DNA of 32,747 nt from JBCCRH01 sp039208045 (GCA_039208045.1 JBCCRH010000009.1:1-32747), one strand, 5' to 3'. Shown: positions 1 through 8,034, counted from the stretch's first letter. A program made the numbers and translations. Notes: a model not told the origin generated them from the letters alone.

Positions 1-256
1 GCGCATTCCATATGTGCATTTAGCGACAGCGGATATTGGCTCCATCTGGGCCATGTTGGCGACACAAGAAGCCATTCAGCAAGCGCATTGGGAAGTTTCG
101 GAAGTGCAATCGGAGCGCACGGGGGTGAGTATTGGCTCCGGCTCGGGCGGGCATGTCGTGCTACGCCAGGCATGGGAGCTATTTTTTCAAAAAGGCAAGA
201 CACATTTGCCGCTTCGCGGTACACCATCGTCCGGTCAACATTGTGCGAGCCGGTGA
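1..256 (+). pseudogene. Inverted partial copy of the ketoacyl synthase
   Basis: In the plus direction the frame reads RIPYVHLATADIGSIWAMLA and onwards to ELFFQKGK, the same protein segment as the minus-strand ketoacyl synthase. Homology covers positions 1-199. After the KGK codons the frame runs into the antisense of the other copy and stops at the TGA at 254-256. It differs from the minus-strand copy at about 15 of 199 bases, with no indel. All but one difference is silent (a single Glu/Asp exchange), so it is a diverged allele or paralog that was under protein-level selection, not a simple duplicate read. The 5' end lies outside the window. Confidence 0.7.
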
Positions 257-465
257 AGGTGGAACGCTTGCCTTTTTGGAAAAATAATTCCCATGCCTGG
301 CGCAGCACGACATGCCCACCTGAGCCAGAGCCAATGCTTACACCCGTACGCTCCGATTGCACTTCCGAAACTTCCCAATGCGCTTGCTGAATGGCATCTT
401 GTGTGGCCAACATGGCCCAGATGGAGCCGATATCCGCTGTCGCTAAATGCACATACGGAATGCGC
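1..465. repeat. Large imperfect inverted repeat (fold-back) inside ketoacyl synthase
   Basis: Positions 1-199 and 267-465 are reverse complements with about 92 % identity and no gaps (base n pairs with base 466-n). The spacer is 67 bp (200-266). The left arm may extend beyond the window. The inner junction sits at a short shared string, CTTGCCTTTTTG read on the minus strand, which suggests joining at microhomology. Confidence 0.85.
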
Positions 466-713
466 TCTTGTTGGTCATAATAGATGGCGGGATAGTCGCC
501 ATCGCCCAACCTATCGCTAATTTCTAGCCCTGCTTCTTGCAAGGAAATATAACCACTCACTTTGGAGCGGATTTGCTTCCCGTACTGCTCGGCTTCATCC
601 CAAGTGCGAACAAAGCTCTGGTTAGAAAATAGCTTTTCCTCAAAATCTGTAAGATTGGTGCAGGTGGGAAAAAGCCCGCCCATACCTACCACAGCTACTT
701 TTCGTCCTTGCAT
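1..713 (-). CDS. Beta-ketoacyl-ACP synthase, N-terminal part only (broken)
   Basis: Decarboxylating ketoacyl synthase (KAS) of the FabB/FabF/polyketide KS type, which would condense malonyl-ACP with an acyl chain. The ATG at 713 overlaps the carrier-protein stop (TAATG), so the two are translationally coupled. The N-terminus VAVVGMGGLFP is the usual KAS beginning. IGSGSGGH and SHNVDRTMVYREAANVSCLF match the stretch that precedes the active-site cysteine (TVSSACATG-type motif) in the family. About 170 residues are recognisable, down to about position 200. Beyond this the reading frame stays open to the window edge but is antisense to a second, inverted copy of the same gene, so the catalytic Cys and both His are absent. 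This is the last visible gene of a six-gene operon. The family call is firm; whether the break is natural or an assembly artefact is open. Confidence 0.8.
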   Translation of the reverse strand, partial: MQGRKVAVVGMGGLFPTCTNLTDFEEKLFSNQSFVRTWDEAEQYGKQIRSKVSGYISLQEAGLEISDRLGDGDYPAIYYDQQERIPYVHLATADIGSIWAMLATQDAIQQAHWEVSEVQSERTGVSIGSGSGGHVVLRQAWELFFQKGKRSTFTGSHNVDRTMVYREAANVSCLFEKIAPMPGVARHARPSRSQYSPPCAPIALPKLPNALAEWLLVSPTWPRWSQYPLSLNAHMEC

Positions 714-973
714 TAGGCTTGATTAACGGTTTTCAATACTAAGTCGATCGTATCGCTTACCTTCGAATCCAAATCATCGACGTCATCGTCATCAAATTCC
801 AGATCGAAGCGGTCTTCTGCTTTGGCAATGATGTTGATCAATTCGGTAGAGGGTAAGCCCAAGTCGGTGATAAAATCGCTGTCTTCATTGATCGTAGCAA
901 GTGCTTCCTTATCTACCATGCGAACACTTTCTAAAATTTCTACAATACCTTTTAATACTTCTTCTCTAGTCAT
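713..973 (-). CDS. Acyl carrier protein, non-canonical attachment motif
   Basis: Small acidic four-helix carrier of about 86 residues that would hold the growing acyl chain on a phosphopantetheine arm. The motif DLGLPSTELIN aligns with the family DLGxDSL motif and keeps the modified serine (Ser42), but has Pro in place of the usual preceding Asp. The C-terminal half is very acidic (FDDDDVDDLD). I chose the ATG at 973, which begins MTREEVLKGI, because it leaves a 16-nt gap after the upstream hotdog gene. An in-frame ATG at 1000 would overlap that gene and add nine atypical residues. Its place between dehydratases and a ketoacyl synthase argues for a dedicated pathway carrier, not the housekeeping ACP. 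Confidence 0.85.
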   Translation of the reverse strand: MTREEVLKGIVEILESVRMVDKEALATINEDSDFITDLGLPSTELINIIAKAEDRFDLEFDDDDVDDLDSKVSDTIDLVLKTVNQA

Positions 974-989
974 AATCTTAAATTCTTGT

Positions 990-1556
990 TTATGTATCAA
1001 TCATTTTTAGTTTTTGTAGCTTGATGGCGCGCCCTACCATATTCTCAAAAGTGGCCATTGGAGTGAATGCAGTCGGCACCACTTTGTCATTGAAATCTGC
1101 AATGGAGTAGTTTTGAAAATAATTTTGGTAGTCGAAATTAGGCGCTACCTTGTATAGCGTGCTATCTAGCGTCATTTGGCGAAAGCGATAACTGGTAATG
1201 TTACCAATAGCAATCAATACATCGCCTTCCTTAGCATAGTCAAAAAAGCGAGAGCGATCAACGCCTAAGAACACAAAGCGGAAGATTTTCTTCAGCTCAT
1301 CCCGCGATTTGCCAGCTTTCTGGCACTCCAAGACCGTGCAAGCGGAAATGCCCGCCTGCCCACAGGCTTCCAGCATATCGACCCCTCTGAAAATATTAAA
1401 GTGATCTTTCACATCTTTTTCCTTGACCTGATAAACGGTAACAATACCACACGCTGGCTCAAACCATAAGTACTCATCCACGAACAACATAGGCTTGCCA
1501 TAGATTAGCACCTCCTCCGGCCCTTTCCCGACAATTAGATTATCTGCTCTGCTCAT
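990..1556 (-). CDS. FabZ-like hotdog-fold dehydratase homolog
   Basis: About 188 residues with a hotdog-fold signature: KDHF, then LEACGQAGISA, resembling the His...Glu pair and the central helix of FabZ 3-hydroxyacyl-ACP dehydratases. The candidate pair is His52 and Glu63, only 11 residues apart where FabZ normally has 14, and the usual PGxPxMPG loop is missing. The protein may therefore be a second dehydratase with a changed pocket, or a non-catalytic partner of the adjacent FabA-like protein. The start at 1556 overlaps the end of the preceding gene by 17 bases; a longer start at 1604 would overlap by 65 and adds residues with no family resemblance. The fold assignment is reasonably safe, the activity is not. 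Confidence 0.65.
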   Translation of the reverse strand: MSRADNLIVGKGPEEVLIYGKPMLFVDEYLWFEPACGIVTVYQVKEKDVKDHFNIFRGVDMLEACGQAGISACTVLECQKAGKSRDELKKIFRFVFLGVDRSRFFDYAKEGDVLIAIGNITSYRFRQMTLDSTLYKVAPNFDYQNYFQNYSIADFNDKVVPTAFTPMATFENMVGRAIKLQKLKMIDT

Positions 1557-2232
1557 AATATTGTTTTGAAAGTTCAATATGATGTAATTGCTGCGCTGCC
1601 ACACGCTTCCAATCGGGTTGATAGTACTCGTGACTACGTTGTTGGATACTCAACTCTTCTTTGGTGAAAAAGCCAATTTTACATTCCTCAAATCGATAAA
1701 TGACATTGTCAATCGTATCTACTGCGATACTTCCGGTAAAAAATAGTATCCGCTTCTTTTTCAGAAATCGCTTGATGTCGATGCGATAGAAAATCGTTTT
1801 ACTGTATGGCAGGATTTGACCAAAAAAATCAAACTGCCCAGCCAGTGCCCTTGGCCGCCCAATAATCTCTCCACGGATCGTACTCCATACTCCTGCCAGC
1901 TGAAAAATAGCATCTTGCCCCTGCGATCCAGGCATCACCGGATCACCCAGGAAATGGCAGTAAAACCAAGGATCATCCATTTGGACTTCGTAGCTTGCTG
2001 TCGCAAAACCGCGACCAAAAGCACCCTTTTTTTCAAAATTCATATAGGCCTTATCCACTGCTCTCAAATAGGGTAGAGGGAAACTAAAACAATCATCCTT
2101 GCTCAGTTCGGGATGACTTTTGATGAACCACTCCTGCATTGGGTGCTGCTTTAGCGTCAAGGCCTCAATATCATCTTGGTAGAGCGTCAGCTCTGATTGG
2201 TCGCGGTAGTCCTTATTAGCTGGTATATTCAT
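1540..2232 (-). CDS. FabA-like 3-hydroxyacyl-ACP dehydratase/isomerase
   Basis: Hotdog-fold dehydratase; FabA removes water from 3-hydroxyacyl-ACP and can isomerise trans-2 to cis-3. The core reads DDPWFYCHFLGDPVMPGSQG followed by QDAIFQLAG, very close to the FabA consensus. His93 and Asp107 have exactly the 14-residue spacing of the E. coli catalytic pair His70/Asp84. A Ser replaces the Cys found after MPG in E. coli. At 230 residues it is longer than typical FabA (about 170), with extra sequence at both ends. Its ATG overlaps the SDR stop by four bases (ATGA). A FabA-type enzyme in a dedicated operon suggests an unsaturated acyl product, which is inference. Confidence 0.85.
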   Translation of the reverse strand: MNIPANKDYRDQSELTLYQDDIEALTLKQHPMQEWFIKSHPELSKDDCFSFPLPYLRAVDKAYMNFEKKGAFGRGFATASYEVQMDDPWFYCHFLGDPVMPGSQGQDAIFQLAGVWSTIRGEIIGRPRALAGQFDFFGQILPYSKTIFYRIDIKRFLKKKRILFFTGSIAVDTIDNVIYRFEECKIGFFTKEELSIQQRSHEYYQPDWKRVAAQQLHHIELSKQYYEQSR

Positions 2233-2972
2233 AATAATCCTCCGTTAATGCTTATGGTGCTACCGTTGATATAAGTGGCGCGATCACTTATTAAAAAAGC
2301 GATTAACTGAGCAACATCTTGGGCTTGCCCAAAACGATTCGCTGGAATTTGACTTTGGTAATTAGCCAAAACTTGCTCATCTAGATTAGTGGTCATATCA
2401 GTCTCGATTAGGCCCGGTGCTACGCTCAAAAATCGCACCCTATGCTGCGGCAACAACTGCCCCATCTCCTTCGCCCACGATTTGGAAAGCGCCACTAGTC
2501 CTGCCTTAGTGGCAGCGTAAACCGACTGGTAGGCATTACCCATCTGCCCAATACACGAAGCGATATTGATGCATACTCCCTCCCGGTTTTTTAGGAACAA
2601 TTTTAGCGCAAGCTTCCCCAAAAGGATGGGCACTTTCAGGTTCACCTGCAAGAGTAAGTCAATTTCTCGCTCCGGCTGATAGGATAGGGGTTTATCCAAG
2701 GCAATACCCGCATTGCTCACAATGCCATACAAGTCCTTGTGTTCTTTTTTTAGTTGTTGGATAAAATGGCCTACTGCATCTGGCCGCGAAAAGTCAGCAG
2801 CTAAAGCCTGGTATTCTGCTTTTGCGGGAAGCTGTTCGATAGTCTGATATAGGTTTTCCTTTACACTAGCGTGGAGCAACAAGCTGTATCCTGCCTGCGC
2901 CAATTCCACAGCAATCGCCTGGCCAATTCCACGGCTCGCCCCTGTCACTAATATTTTTCTTGGCTCTTTCAT
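2229..2972 (-). CDS. FabG-like short-chain dehydrogenase/reductase
   Basis: Classical SDR of 247 residues; in this setting it most likely reduces 3-ketoacyl-ACP with NADPH. It shows the Rossmann motif TGASRGIG near the N-terminus, NAG (SNAGIALDKP), a Ser in NIASCIG, and the catalytic YAATK with Tyr152 and Lys156. It ends with INGSTISINGGLL, the standard FabG-type C-terminus. Length is typical. Start and stop overlap the neighbouring genes by ATGA on both sides, so it is coupled to the acyltransferase upstream and the FabA-like gene downstream. The substrate is inferred from the operon. Confidence 0.9.
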   Translation of the reverse strand: MKEPRKILVTGASRGIGQAIAVELAQAGYSLLLHASVKENLYQTIEQLPAKAEYQALAADFSRPDAVGHFIQQLKKEHKDLYGIVSNAGIALDKPLSYQPEREIDLLLQVNLKVPILLGKLALKLFLKNREGVCINIASCIGQMGNAYQSVYAATKAGLVALSKSWAKEMGQLLPQHRVRFLSVAPGLIETDMTTNLDEQVLANYQSQIPANRFGQAQDVAQLIAFLISDRATYINGSTISINGGLL

Positions 2973-3697
2973 ACTGTGCTCTTTATTTTTGGGTTAAACA
3001 GGCCATTTAGCGACAGCTGCTTCCAACGCTTCAAGAGTTTCCTTTTTTGCCGTTGGAAGTATTTTTTCAGGATAATACGATCATAGTTTTTGGGCAAATA
3101 CACATAATAGCAGCAGTAGTCCTTGGCGCTTCCATTTTCCAGATAATTCTTTAGAAAGTTTGCCTTGGCAGAGCCATCATCTTCAAAGCCTACTTTATCC
3201 GTAATAAACTCTGCTATTCCACCCATCCGTTTGATGTAGTGATATAAGCTTTTCCAAGTACTCGCCAGCCAATACGAGCGGCCATTTTGAATGGTAAATT
3301 GAAAGGCATGGTATAAGAGAATCAGAAAAATGCTACTGTCGCTGCTTTGCAACTTCGGCTCTATCACCAAGCCTGCCATCTCATAAGTTTCGTCAAAGGG
3401 TTTGTCCAGTTGGGGCTTATCGTAAAAGAAGGATACAAAAGGGGTGATCTCCGTAGGATCCATCAGCCGCATACAGGCCACTAGTTTTCCCTTTCGGTAA
3501 ATGCCTACATAATAGGCCAAGCCTTTTGGTCGGATGACTTCTGGCGAAGCCATTACCGGCTGGAACCCATACACCTCACTGTAGATACGATTGCGCAATT
3601 CAAAAGCCTCTGTTTGCGCTTCCATCTCCTCTAGCGGGGCCACTTTAAGGCCTTTTAGCCAGCAATAGACTTTTATGACAAGATGTGTTATGCTCAT
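2969..3697 (-). CDS. GNAT-fold acyl-ACP-dependent acyltransferase (LuxI/FeeM-like)
   Basis: About 242 residues. The arrangement LRNRIYSEVYGF, then YYVGIYRKGKLVACMRLMDP, then YEMAGLVIEP resembles the autoinducer-synthase/N-acyl amino acid synthase branch of GNAT enzymes, in which an Arg-Phe/Tyr-rich N-terminus and a GRxxGxxRL-like strand bind acyl-ACP. No acetyl-CoA-type P-loop is obvious. It is the first gene of the operon, with a carrier protein and chain-building enzymes downstream, which fits transfer of an acyl chain from ACP to an amine or alcohol. I prefer the ATG at 3697 (MSITHLVIKV); an in-frame ATG at 3754 would add 19 Cys/Thr-rich residues. The acceptor molecule cannot be read from the sequence. 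Family assignment is by motif pattern only. Confidence 0.6.
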   Translation of the reverse strand: MSITHLVIKVYCWLKGLKVAPLEEMEAQTEAFELRNRIYSEVYGFQPVMASPEVIRPKGLAYYVGIYRKGKLVACMRLMDPTEITPFVSFFYDKPQLDKPFDETYEMAGLVIEPKLQSSDSSIFLILLYHAFQFTIQNGRSYWLASTWKSLYHYIKRMGGIAEFITDKVGFEDDGSAKANFLKNYLENGSAKDYCCYYVYLPKNYDRIILKKYFQRQKRKLLKRWKQLSLNGLFNPKIKSTV

Positions 3698-3815
3698 GCA
3701 ATTGGTATACGTTTTATGGTGCGTTGTACAACAACAAAACTCACCCATTTGCATTACTCGAAAATCACTTTTGCTTAGCGCAAAATGTGAAAAGAGGGGT
3801 GGGGATTAGCTGAAA

Positions 3816-3841
3816 GTTGGCCTCGACTTCGCTCGGCCAAC
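3816..3841. repeat. REP-like palindrome 1
   Basis: Arms GTTGGCC and GGCCAAC flank the core TCGACTTCGCTC. Together with the next element it forms an oppositely oriented pair sharing the core CTCGACTWCGCTC, the look of Bacteroidota REP elements. On the minus strand it is followed only by TTTC, so a terminator role is weak. Confidence 0.7.
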
Positions 3842-3856
3842 GGTTTTTAGTACTGT

Positions 3857-3882
3857 GTAGGTCGAGCGTAGTCGAGACCTAC
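3857..3882. repeat. REP-like palindrome 2
   Basis: Arms GTAGGTC and GACCTAC flank GAGCGTAGTCGA. The core is the inverted, one-base variant of palindrome 1, 15 bp away. The right arm overlaps the stop codon (TAG at 3881-3879) of the two-component regulator gene. Confidence 0.7.
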
Positions 3883-6800
3883 TTCAACTCCTCCGAAGGC
3901 ATCACCCCATATTCCTCCTTGTACAGCTTCGAAAAATGATAGTGATTATCAAAACCCAATTGGTAGAGCACTTCCGAAACGGTCTCCACTTCGCCACTTT
4001 TTAGAATTTCACGCGCACGGTGGAGCTTGATAGAGCGCTCATAGCGTTTGGGCGTAAGCCCCGTAATCTTTTTGAGCTTGCGCTGAAAGCCATTGTAGGA
4101 CATATTGATTTGGGGAGCGATGTCTTTCAGGATAAAGTGGGGATTGGAGAGTTGCTCGATGATGATCTGTTCTACTTGTGCTAGCCAGTGTTGTTCGGCG
4201 GCGGAACGTTTAGGTGGTGTGGCAGAGTCAGGGATGGGAAGCCTATTTTGGCTGTTGTATACCAGATTATGGACACGGGCAATCAGTTCCATGTCATTGA
4301 ATGGTTTGGTGAGGTAGTCGTCTACGCCTATGCGCAAGGCATCTACTTTTATTGGGATGCTTTGGCGAGCAGTGAGCATAATCATAGGGATGTGCCGATA
4401 GCGATCTTCCTTTTTGATCGTCTGTAGTAGCTCCATACCATCCATAATGGGCATCATAATATCCGAGATGATCACAGCTGGCAGGTGTCCATTTTGTTGA
4501 GCTAGCCATGCTAGTGCAGCTTGGCCGTGTTCTGCTGTCTGTACTTGATAGTGCTCTTGTAAGGTGACAGAAATGTATTGTCGCAAGTCTGCATTATCCT
4601 CCACGACCAATATGCATGCTTGCTGGTGGGTAGTAGCGGGTGGGGGAGAGCTTGCTTCTTGCTCGATAGGGGATAAGCCAGCTAACACCTCAGCCGGCTG
4701 CCGGATTGGGGTTTTGGCTTTGACTGCAAATGTTTCCACTAAAGGAAGTTCGACATAGAAGGTACTGCCTTGGCCAAGTGTGCTTTCTGCCCATACTTTT
4801 CCATCCATTACCTTGGCTAGTTCTTTAGAAAGTGCCAGGCCGATACCGGTGCCTGCCAGTCGTTCCGACTGTTGCACTTGATAGAATCGATCAAATATTT
4901 TTTCGAGATCGGCGGCTGGAATGCCAATGCCGGTATCCTGCACGCTGAGGACTAAGCGTTCCTGATTGCGTCGGGCGGTAATGGTAATGGTGCCGGTGGG
5001 GGCTGTAAATTTTAAGGCATTGGTCAGAAAGTTATAAATGATCTTTTCGGTTTTATCGGTATCTAGGAGGAGTTGCAATTCTTCGTTTAAGTGGTAGCTA
5101 AAAAGGAGCTGGATATCTTTTGCATTAGCGGCACTATCGATGGAAGCGATCAGGTTGCGCAGGAAATTGTAGAGGAAGGTTGGTGTTTGCTCTACTTCGA
5201 TTTTGTTGGCATCTAGCCGTGATAGGTCTAAGAGTTCACTGATCCGCTTGAGGAGTTTTTCTCCATTTTGCTTCATGAGTTGAAGCGCGGTGAAATCGCG
5301 ATTAGTGAGTTGATTGCGGCGCAGCACGCGGTCGAGTGGGCCGAGGATGAGGGTCAGCGGCGTGCGGAGTTCGTGTGAAATATTGGCAAAAAAGCGAGAT
5401 TTGACTTCATCTAATTCTCGGAGTCGGGTGGCTTGCGCTTCGATTAGGGTTTTATCGCGCTCAATCTGTGCGGTACGGTCTTTGACCATGGATTCGAGTA
5501 TGGCCTGCTGCTGGTTGAGCCGTCGGATACGCCAGGCGTAAAGTTGAATGGCGATGATTGTAATAATAGCTATGGCTAGCGCGATAAACCACCAACGGAG
5601 GTAAAAAGGCCGTTTGACTATGAGTGGTAATACCAATTCTTGACTAGAAAATCGGCGGTCGGCCGCCTGTCCCTTTACACGAAGCGTATAATTGCCATAG
5701 GGCAAACCGCTAATTTCCAGGGTATTACCCTGTATGAGTTGAAAGTCGTTTAATAGGCCCTCAATCTTGTAGTAATACCGAAGATTTTGGGCATTGAAAT
5801 AATCGAACATGGAAAGGCTCAGCTTAAAAAAGCGGTCAGAAGGTTCTAAAATAATTTTTTGATTGGCAATAGTCTTCACGGTCTCATTGATCCATTTATT
5901 ATCTTCTTTTTTGTAGACGGAATATTGAGTGATCGAAATGGGATTGTCTGGTTTAGAGGTTCTGATCACTTCATCCGGATGAAAGCCCGTGACACCCTTG
6001 AGCGACCCAAAATAAATGCGGCCATCGTGGCCTTTAGTAAAGGAAATGCGATTGAATTCTAACATTTCGATGCCGTCACTTCGCCCAAAAGTCTGTACAG
6101 AATTATCTGCTGGATCGATACAGATAATACCGTTGAAGGTGCTCATCCAAAGTCTATCTCTATCATCCTCTACTATAGCGTATACGGTGTTAGAAGGCAG
6201 ACCATCCTGTACAGTAAGATGTTGCAGCGTCTTGATCTCGAATCGATCATTTAGCGTAAGCTTGACTATTCCGCTATTAGCAGAAGTTATCCAGTAAGTG
6301 GCAGATTTATCTTTATAGATAAAGAAAATATTCTCGAATGGGATTTGAAAGCCTTGACTTGCCGTTTGATTATAGCGTGCAACAACACCTTGCTGTTTAT
6401 GGATTAGATAAAGCCCATTGCGTGCCGCAGCCCACACATGCGCGCTATCTTCCAGCAAATGAAAAGCGCCTCTCATTCGATCAAATCCATTGTATTGGTC
6501 AAAAAGGTGAAAGGTATCGGCTAAAGTGGACTTTGAGTATAAATCGCTCCCATAAGAACCTCCCCACCAAGTGCCTTCCTGATCTCTTAGAATAGACCAA
6601 AAGCTTGGGATCGTTTTCTGAATCGGAATACTATTTATTACTTGGTGAGTACTAGTGTCCAATTGAACAATGCTGTATCGATCTCCAAGCCAAATCTCGT
6701 CTTCTATATTGGGGACAGCAGCTCGTAGTGTTAACGCTTGATCTGGATAGTCGAAGGCTTCGCCAGAAGGAAGATGAACAATCATTTTTGAGTTAAATAG

Positions 6801-7865
6801 GTAATCCTTACTTACTCGTAGTCCTCGAATCGATTCGTCAGGAGGATATTGCTCGAAAGGGTTGGTACGAAGCTGGAACAGTTGAATATCGCGTCTATTA
6901 CTCGACCACAAGAAATCTTTTTCATCCACTACTCCTCTGTAAAAATAGGCTCCAATGAAATTGTCATCTTTTTGGATAGGAGTAATGGCCTTATTATCCA
7001 GATCAAGTGCAATTAATTGATCGTCTGGTAGGCGCACCATGAAAATATCATGCAAGGGCAGGTAGTGAACCGGCGTTACATGAAAATTTAAGGGAGTTTG
7101 TGGGTCAATCTGAAGACCAAAAAGCTCCTCAATAGCAGTCTCTTGGCCTTCAAAAAAAGAAAGTCCTCGCTCTGTTCTACCAATGAAAATGTCTTTTCTA
7201 GTATAGTTATTAATAATAGCCAGTCCTATTCCTGATGTATTCGGAAAAGCTTTTAAAAGCCGGCCTGTAGCAAGATCATATTTCTCCCAGATTTGTGTTT
7301 TTCCATAGAGCACCCACAGGGCGTCTCCTTTTGGGTAGAGATAGGGTTCTTCTGCTGTTCTCAGAAAAGATAAGCTGCTGATACCTGTCTTAGGATGGTA
7401 CTGATAGAACTCATTTTGTTCGAGTATTTCAATGAGGATAGTATGATTGGCTGCTTGAACAAACCTTGCATTTTTTAGATCAATCGTTACATCTGGAAAT
7501 TTTTGCTCGAACGGTATAATCTCAAAAGTCGCATGGTGTAACAAGTCCAAGGTATTATCTCCCACAACCCAGATATAACCTTCCGCATCTTCTACCAGCT
7601 GGTATATTTTATTAGCCAATACATTCCGTATGGCGCTATTATTGGCATTAAACAACTTAAACTGGTGTCCATCAAAACGGGCTATCCCATTAGAGCTCAC
7701 CATCCACATAAAGCCATTGCGGTCTTTATGGAAATCGATGATGTTGCCTTCTACTAGGTTATTAGTCTCTAGCGTTACTTCGGAGATGAAGTAGTCTTGG
7801 CTGTAGCCCAATGAACCAGAGAACAGAAAAAAGAGCATCAATAAGTGGGAAAGACCTTGCCGCAT
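3879..7865 (-). CDS. Hybrid two-component system regulator (sensor, kinase, receiver, AraC output)
   Basis: One-protein signalling system of 1,328 residues. A signal peptide (LLMLFFLFSGSLGYSQ) leads into a periplasmic sensor of two-component propeller repeats (for example GFMWMVSSNGIARFDG and DRLWMSTFNGIICIDP), ending in a Y_Y_Y-type domain before a membrane helix at about 755-776. The cytoplasmic part has a HisKA domain with NISHELRTPL (His831), an HATPase domain with DTGIGIP and GTGIGLALSKEL, a receiver with VVEDNADLRQY and Asp1135 in SDIMMPIMDG, and a C-terminal AraC-type DNA-binding domain (about 1240-1328, ending GFDNHYHFSKLYKEEYGV). Such proteins usually control neighbouring genes in response to a glycan or its breakdown product. 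The nearest candidate is the secreted protease gene upstream. The ligand is unknown. Confidence 0.95.
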   Translation of the reverse strand: MRQGLSHLLMLFFLFSGSLGYSQDYFISEVTLETNNLVEGNIIDFHKDRNGFMWMVSSNGIARFDGHQFKLFNANNSAIRNVLANKIYQLVEDAEGYIWVVGDNTLDLLHHATFEIIPFEQKFPDVTIDLKNARFVQAANHTILIEILEQNEFYQYHPKTGISSLSFLRTAEEPYLYPKGDALWVLYGKTQIWEKYDLATGRLLKAFPNTSGIGLAIINNYTRKDIFIGRTERGLSFFEGQETAIEELFGLQIDPQTPLNFHVTPVHYLPLHDIFMVRLPDDQLIALDLDNKAITPIQKDDNFIGAYFYRGVVDEKDFLWSSNRRDIQLFQLRTNPFEQYPPDESIRGLRVSKDYLFNSKMIVHLPSGEAFDYPDQALTLRAAVPNIEDEIWLGDRYSIVQLDTSTHQVINSIPIQKTIPSFWSILRDQEGTWWGGSYGSDLYSKSTLADTFHLFDQYNGFDRMRGAFHLLEDSAHVWAAARNGLYLIHKQQGVVARYNQTASQGFQIPFENIFFIYKDKSATYWITSANSGIVKLTLNDRFEIKTLQHLTVQDGLPSNTVYAIVEDDRDRLWMSTFNGIICIDPADNSVQTFGRSDGIEMLEFNRISFTKGHDGRIYFGSLKGVTGFHPDEVIRTSKPDNPISITQYSVYKKEDNKWINETVKTIANQKIILEPSDRFFKLSLSMFDYFNAQNLRYYYKIEGLLNDFQLIQGNTLEISGLPYGNYTLRVKGQAADRRFSSQELVLPLIVKRPFYLRWWFIALAIAIITIIAIQLYAWRIRRLNQQQAILESMVKDRTAQIERDKTLIEAQATRLRELDEVKSRFFANISHELRTPLTLILGPLDRVLRRNQLTNRDFTALQLMKQNGEKLLKRISELLDLSRLDANKIEVEQTPTFLYNFLRNLIASIDSAANAKDIQLLFSYHLNEELQLLLDTDKTEKIIYNFLTNALKFTAPTGTITITARRNQERLVLSVQDTGIGIPAADLEKIFDRFYQVQQSERLAGTGIGLALSKELAKVMDGKVWAESTLGQGSTFYVELPLVETFAVKAKTPIRQPAEVLAGLSPIEQEASSPPPATTHQQACILVVEDNADLRQYISVTLQEHYQVQTAEHGQAALAWLAQQNGHLPAVIISDIMMPIMDGMELLQTIKKEDRYRHIPMIMLTARQSIPIKVDALRIGVDDYLTKPFNDMELIARVHNLVYNSQNRLPIPDSATPPKRSAAEQHWLAQVEQIIIEQLSNPHFILKDIAPQINMSYNGFQRKLKKITGLTPKRYERSIKLHRAREILKSGEVETVSEVLYQLGFDNHYHFSKLYKEEYGVMPSEELK

Positions 7866-7949
7866 ATCGCTTCTTAATAAGAGTCTAAAATTAAGAAAAC
7901 CGATGGAAACAATTGTCTGCCCAAATCCATTTGGAAGATACTAAGGAAA

Positions 7950-7993
7950 AGCAAGGAGGAGGCAGGTATCTTTTTGATGTCCTAGCCTCCTCC
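7950..7993 (-). terminator. Probable intrinsic terminator of the protease gene
   Basis: Perfect 9-bp arms GGAGGAGGC (7955-7963) and GCCTCCTCC (7985-7993) with a 21-nt loop. On the minus strand the stem is followed by TTGCTTTTCC. It lies about 40 bases after the protease stop and upstream of the regulator gene, separating the two transcripts. The long loop and interrupted T tract make it moderate. Confidence 0.55.
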
Positions 7994-8034
7994 GAGTAGA
8001 AAGTATATGAGCGAAAATGGTTACTCTAGACTAA

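Noticed and set aside
974..1000. Longer start for the acyl carrier protein (MIHKQEFKI)
   Set aside because: It would overlap the upstream gene and add residues not expected at an ACP N-terminus; the ATG at 973 fits the family length.
1557..1604. Longer start for the FabZ-like protein
   Set aside because: It would extend the overlap with the FabA-like gene to 65 bases and adds a segment without similarity to hotdog proteins.
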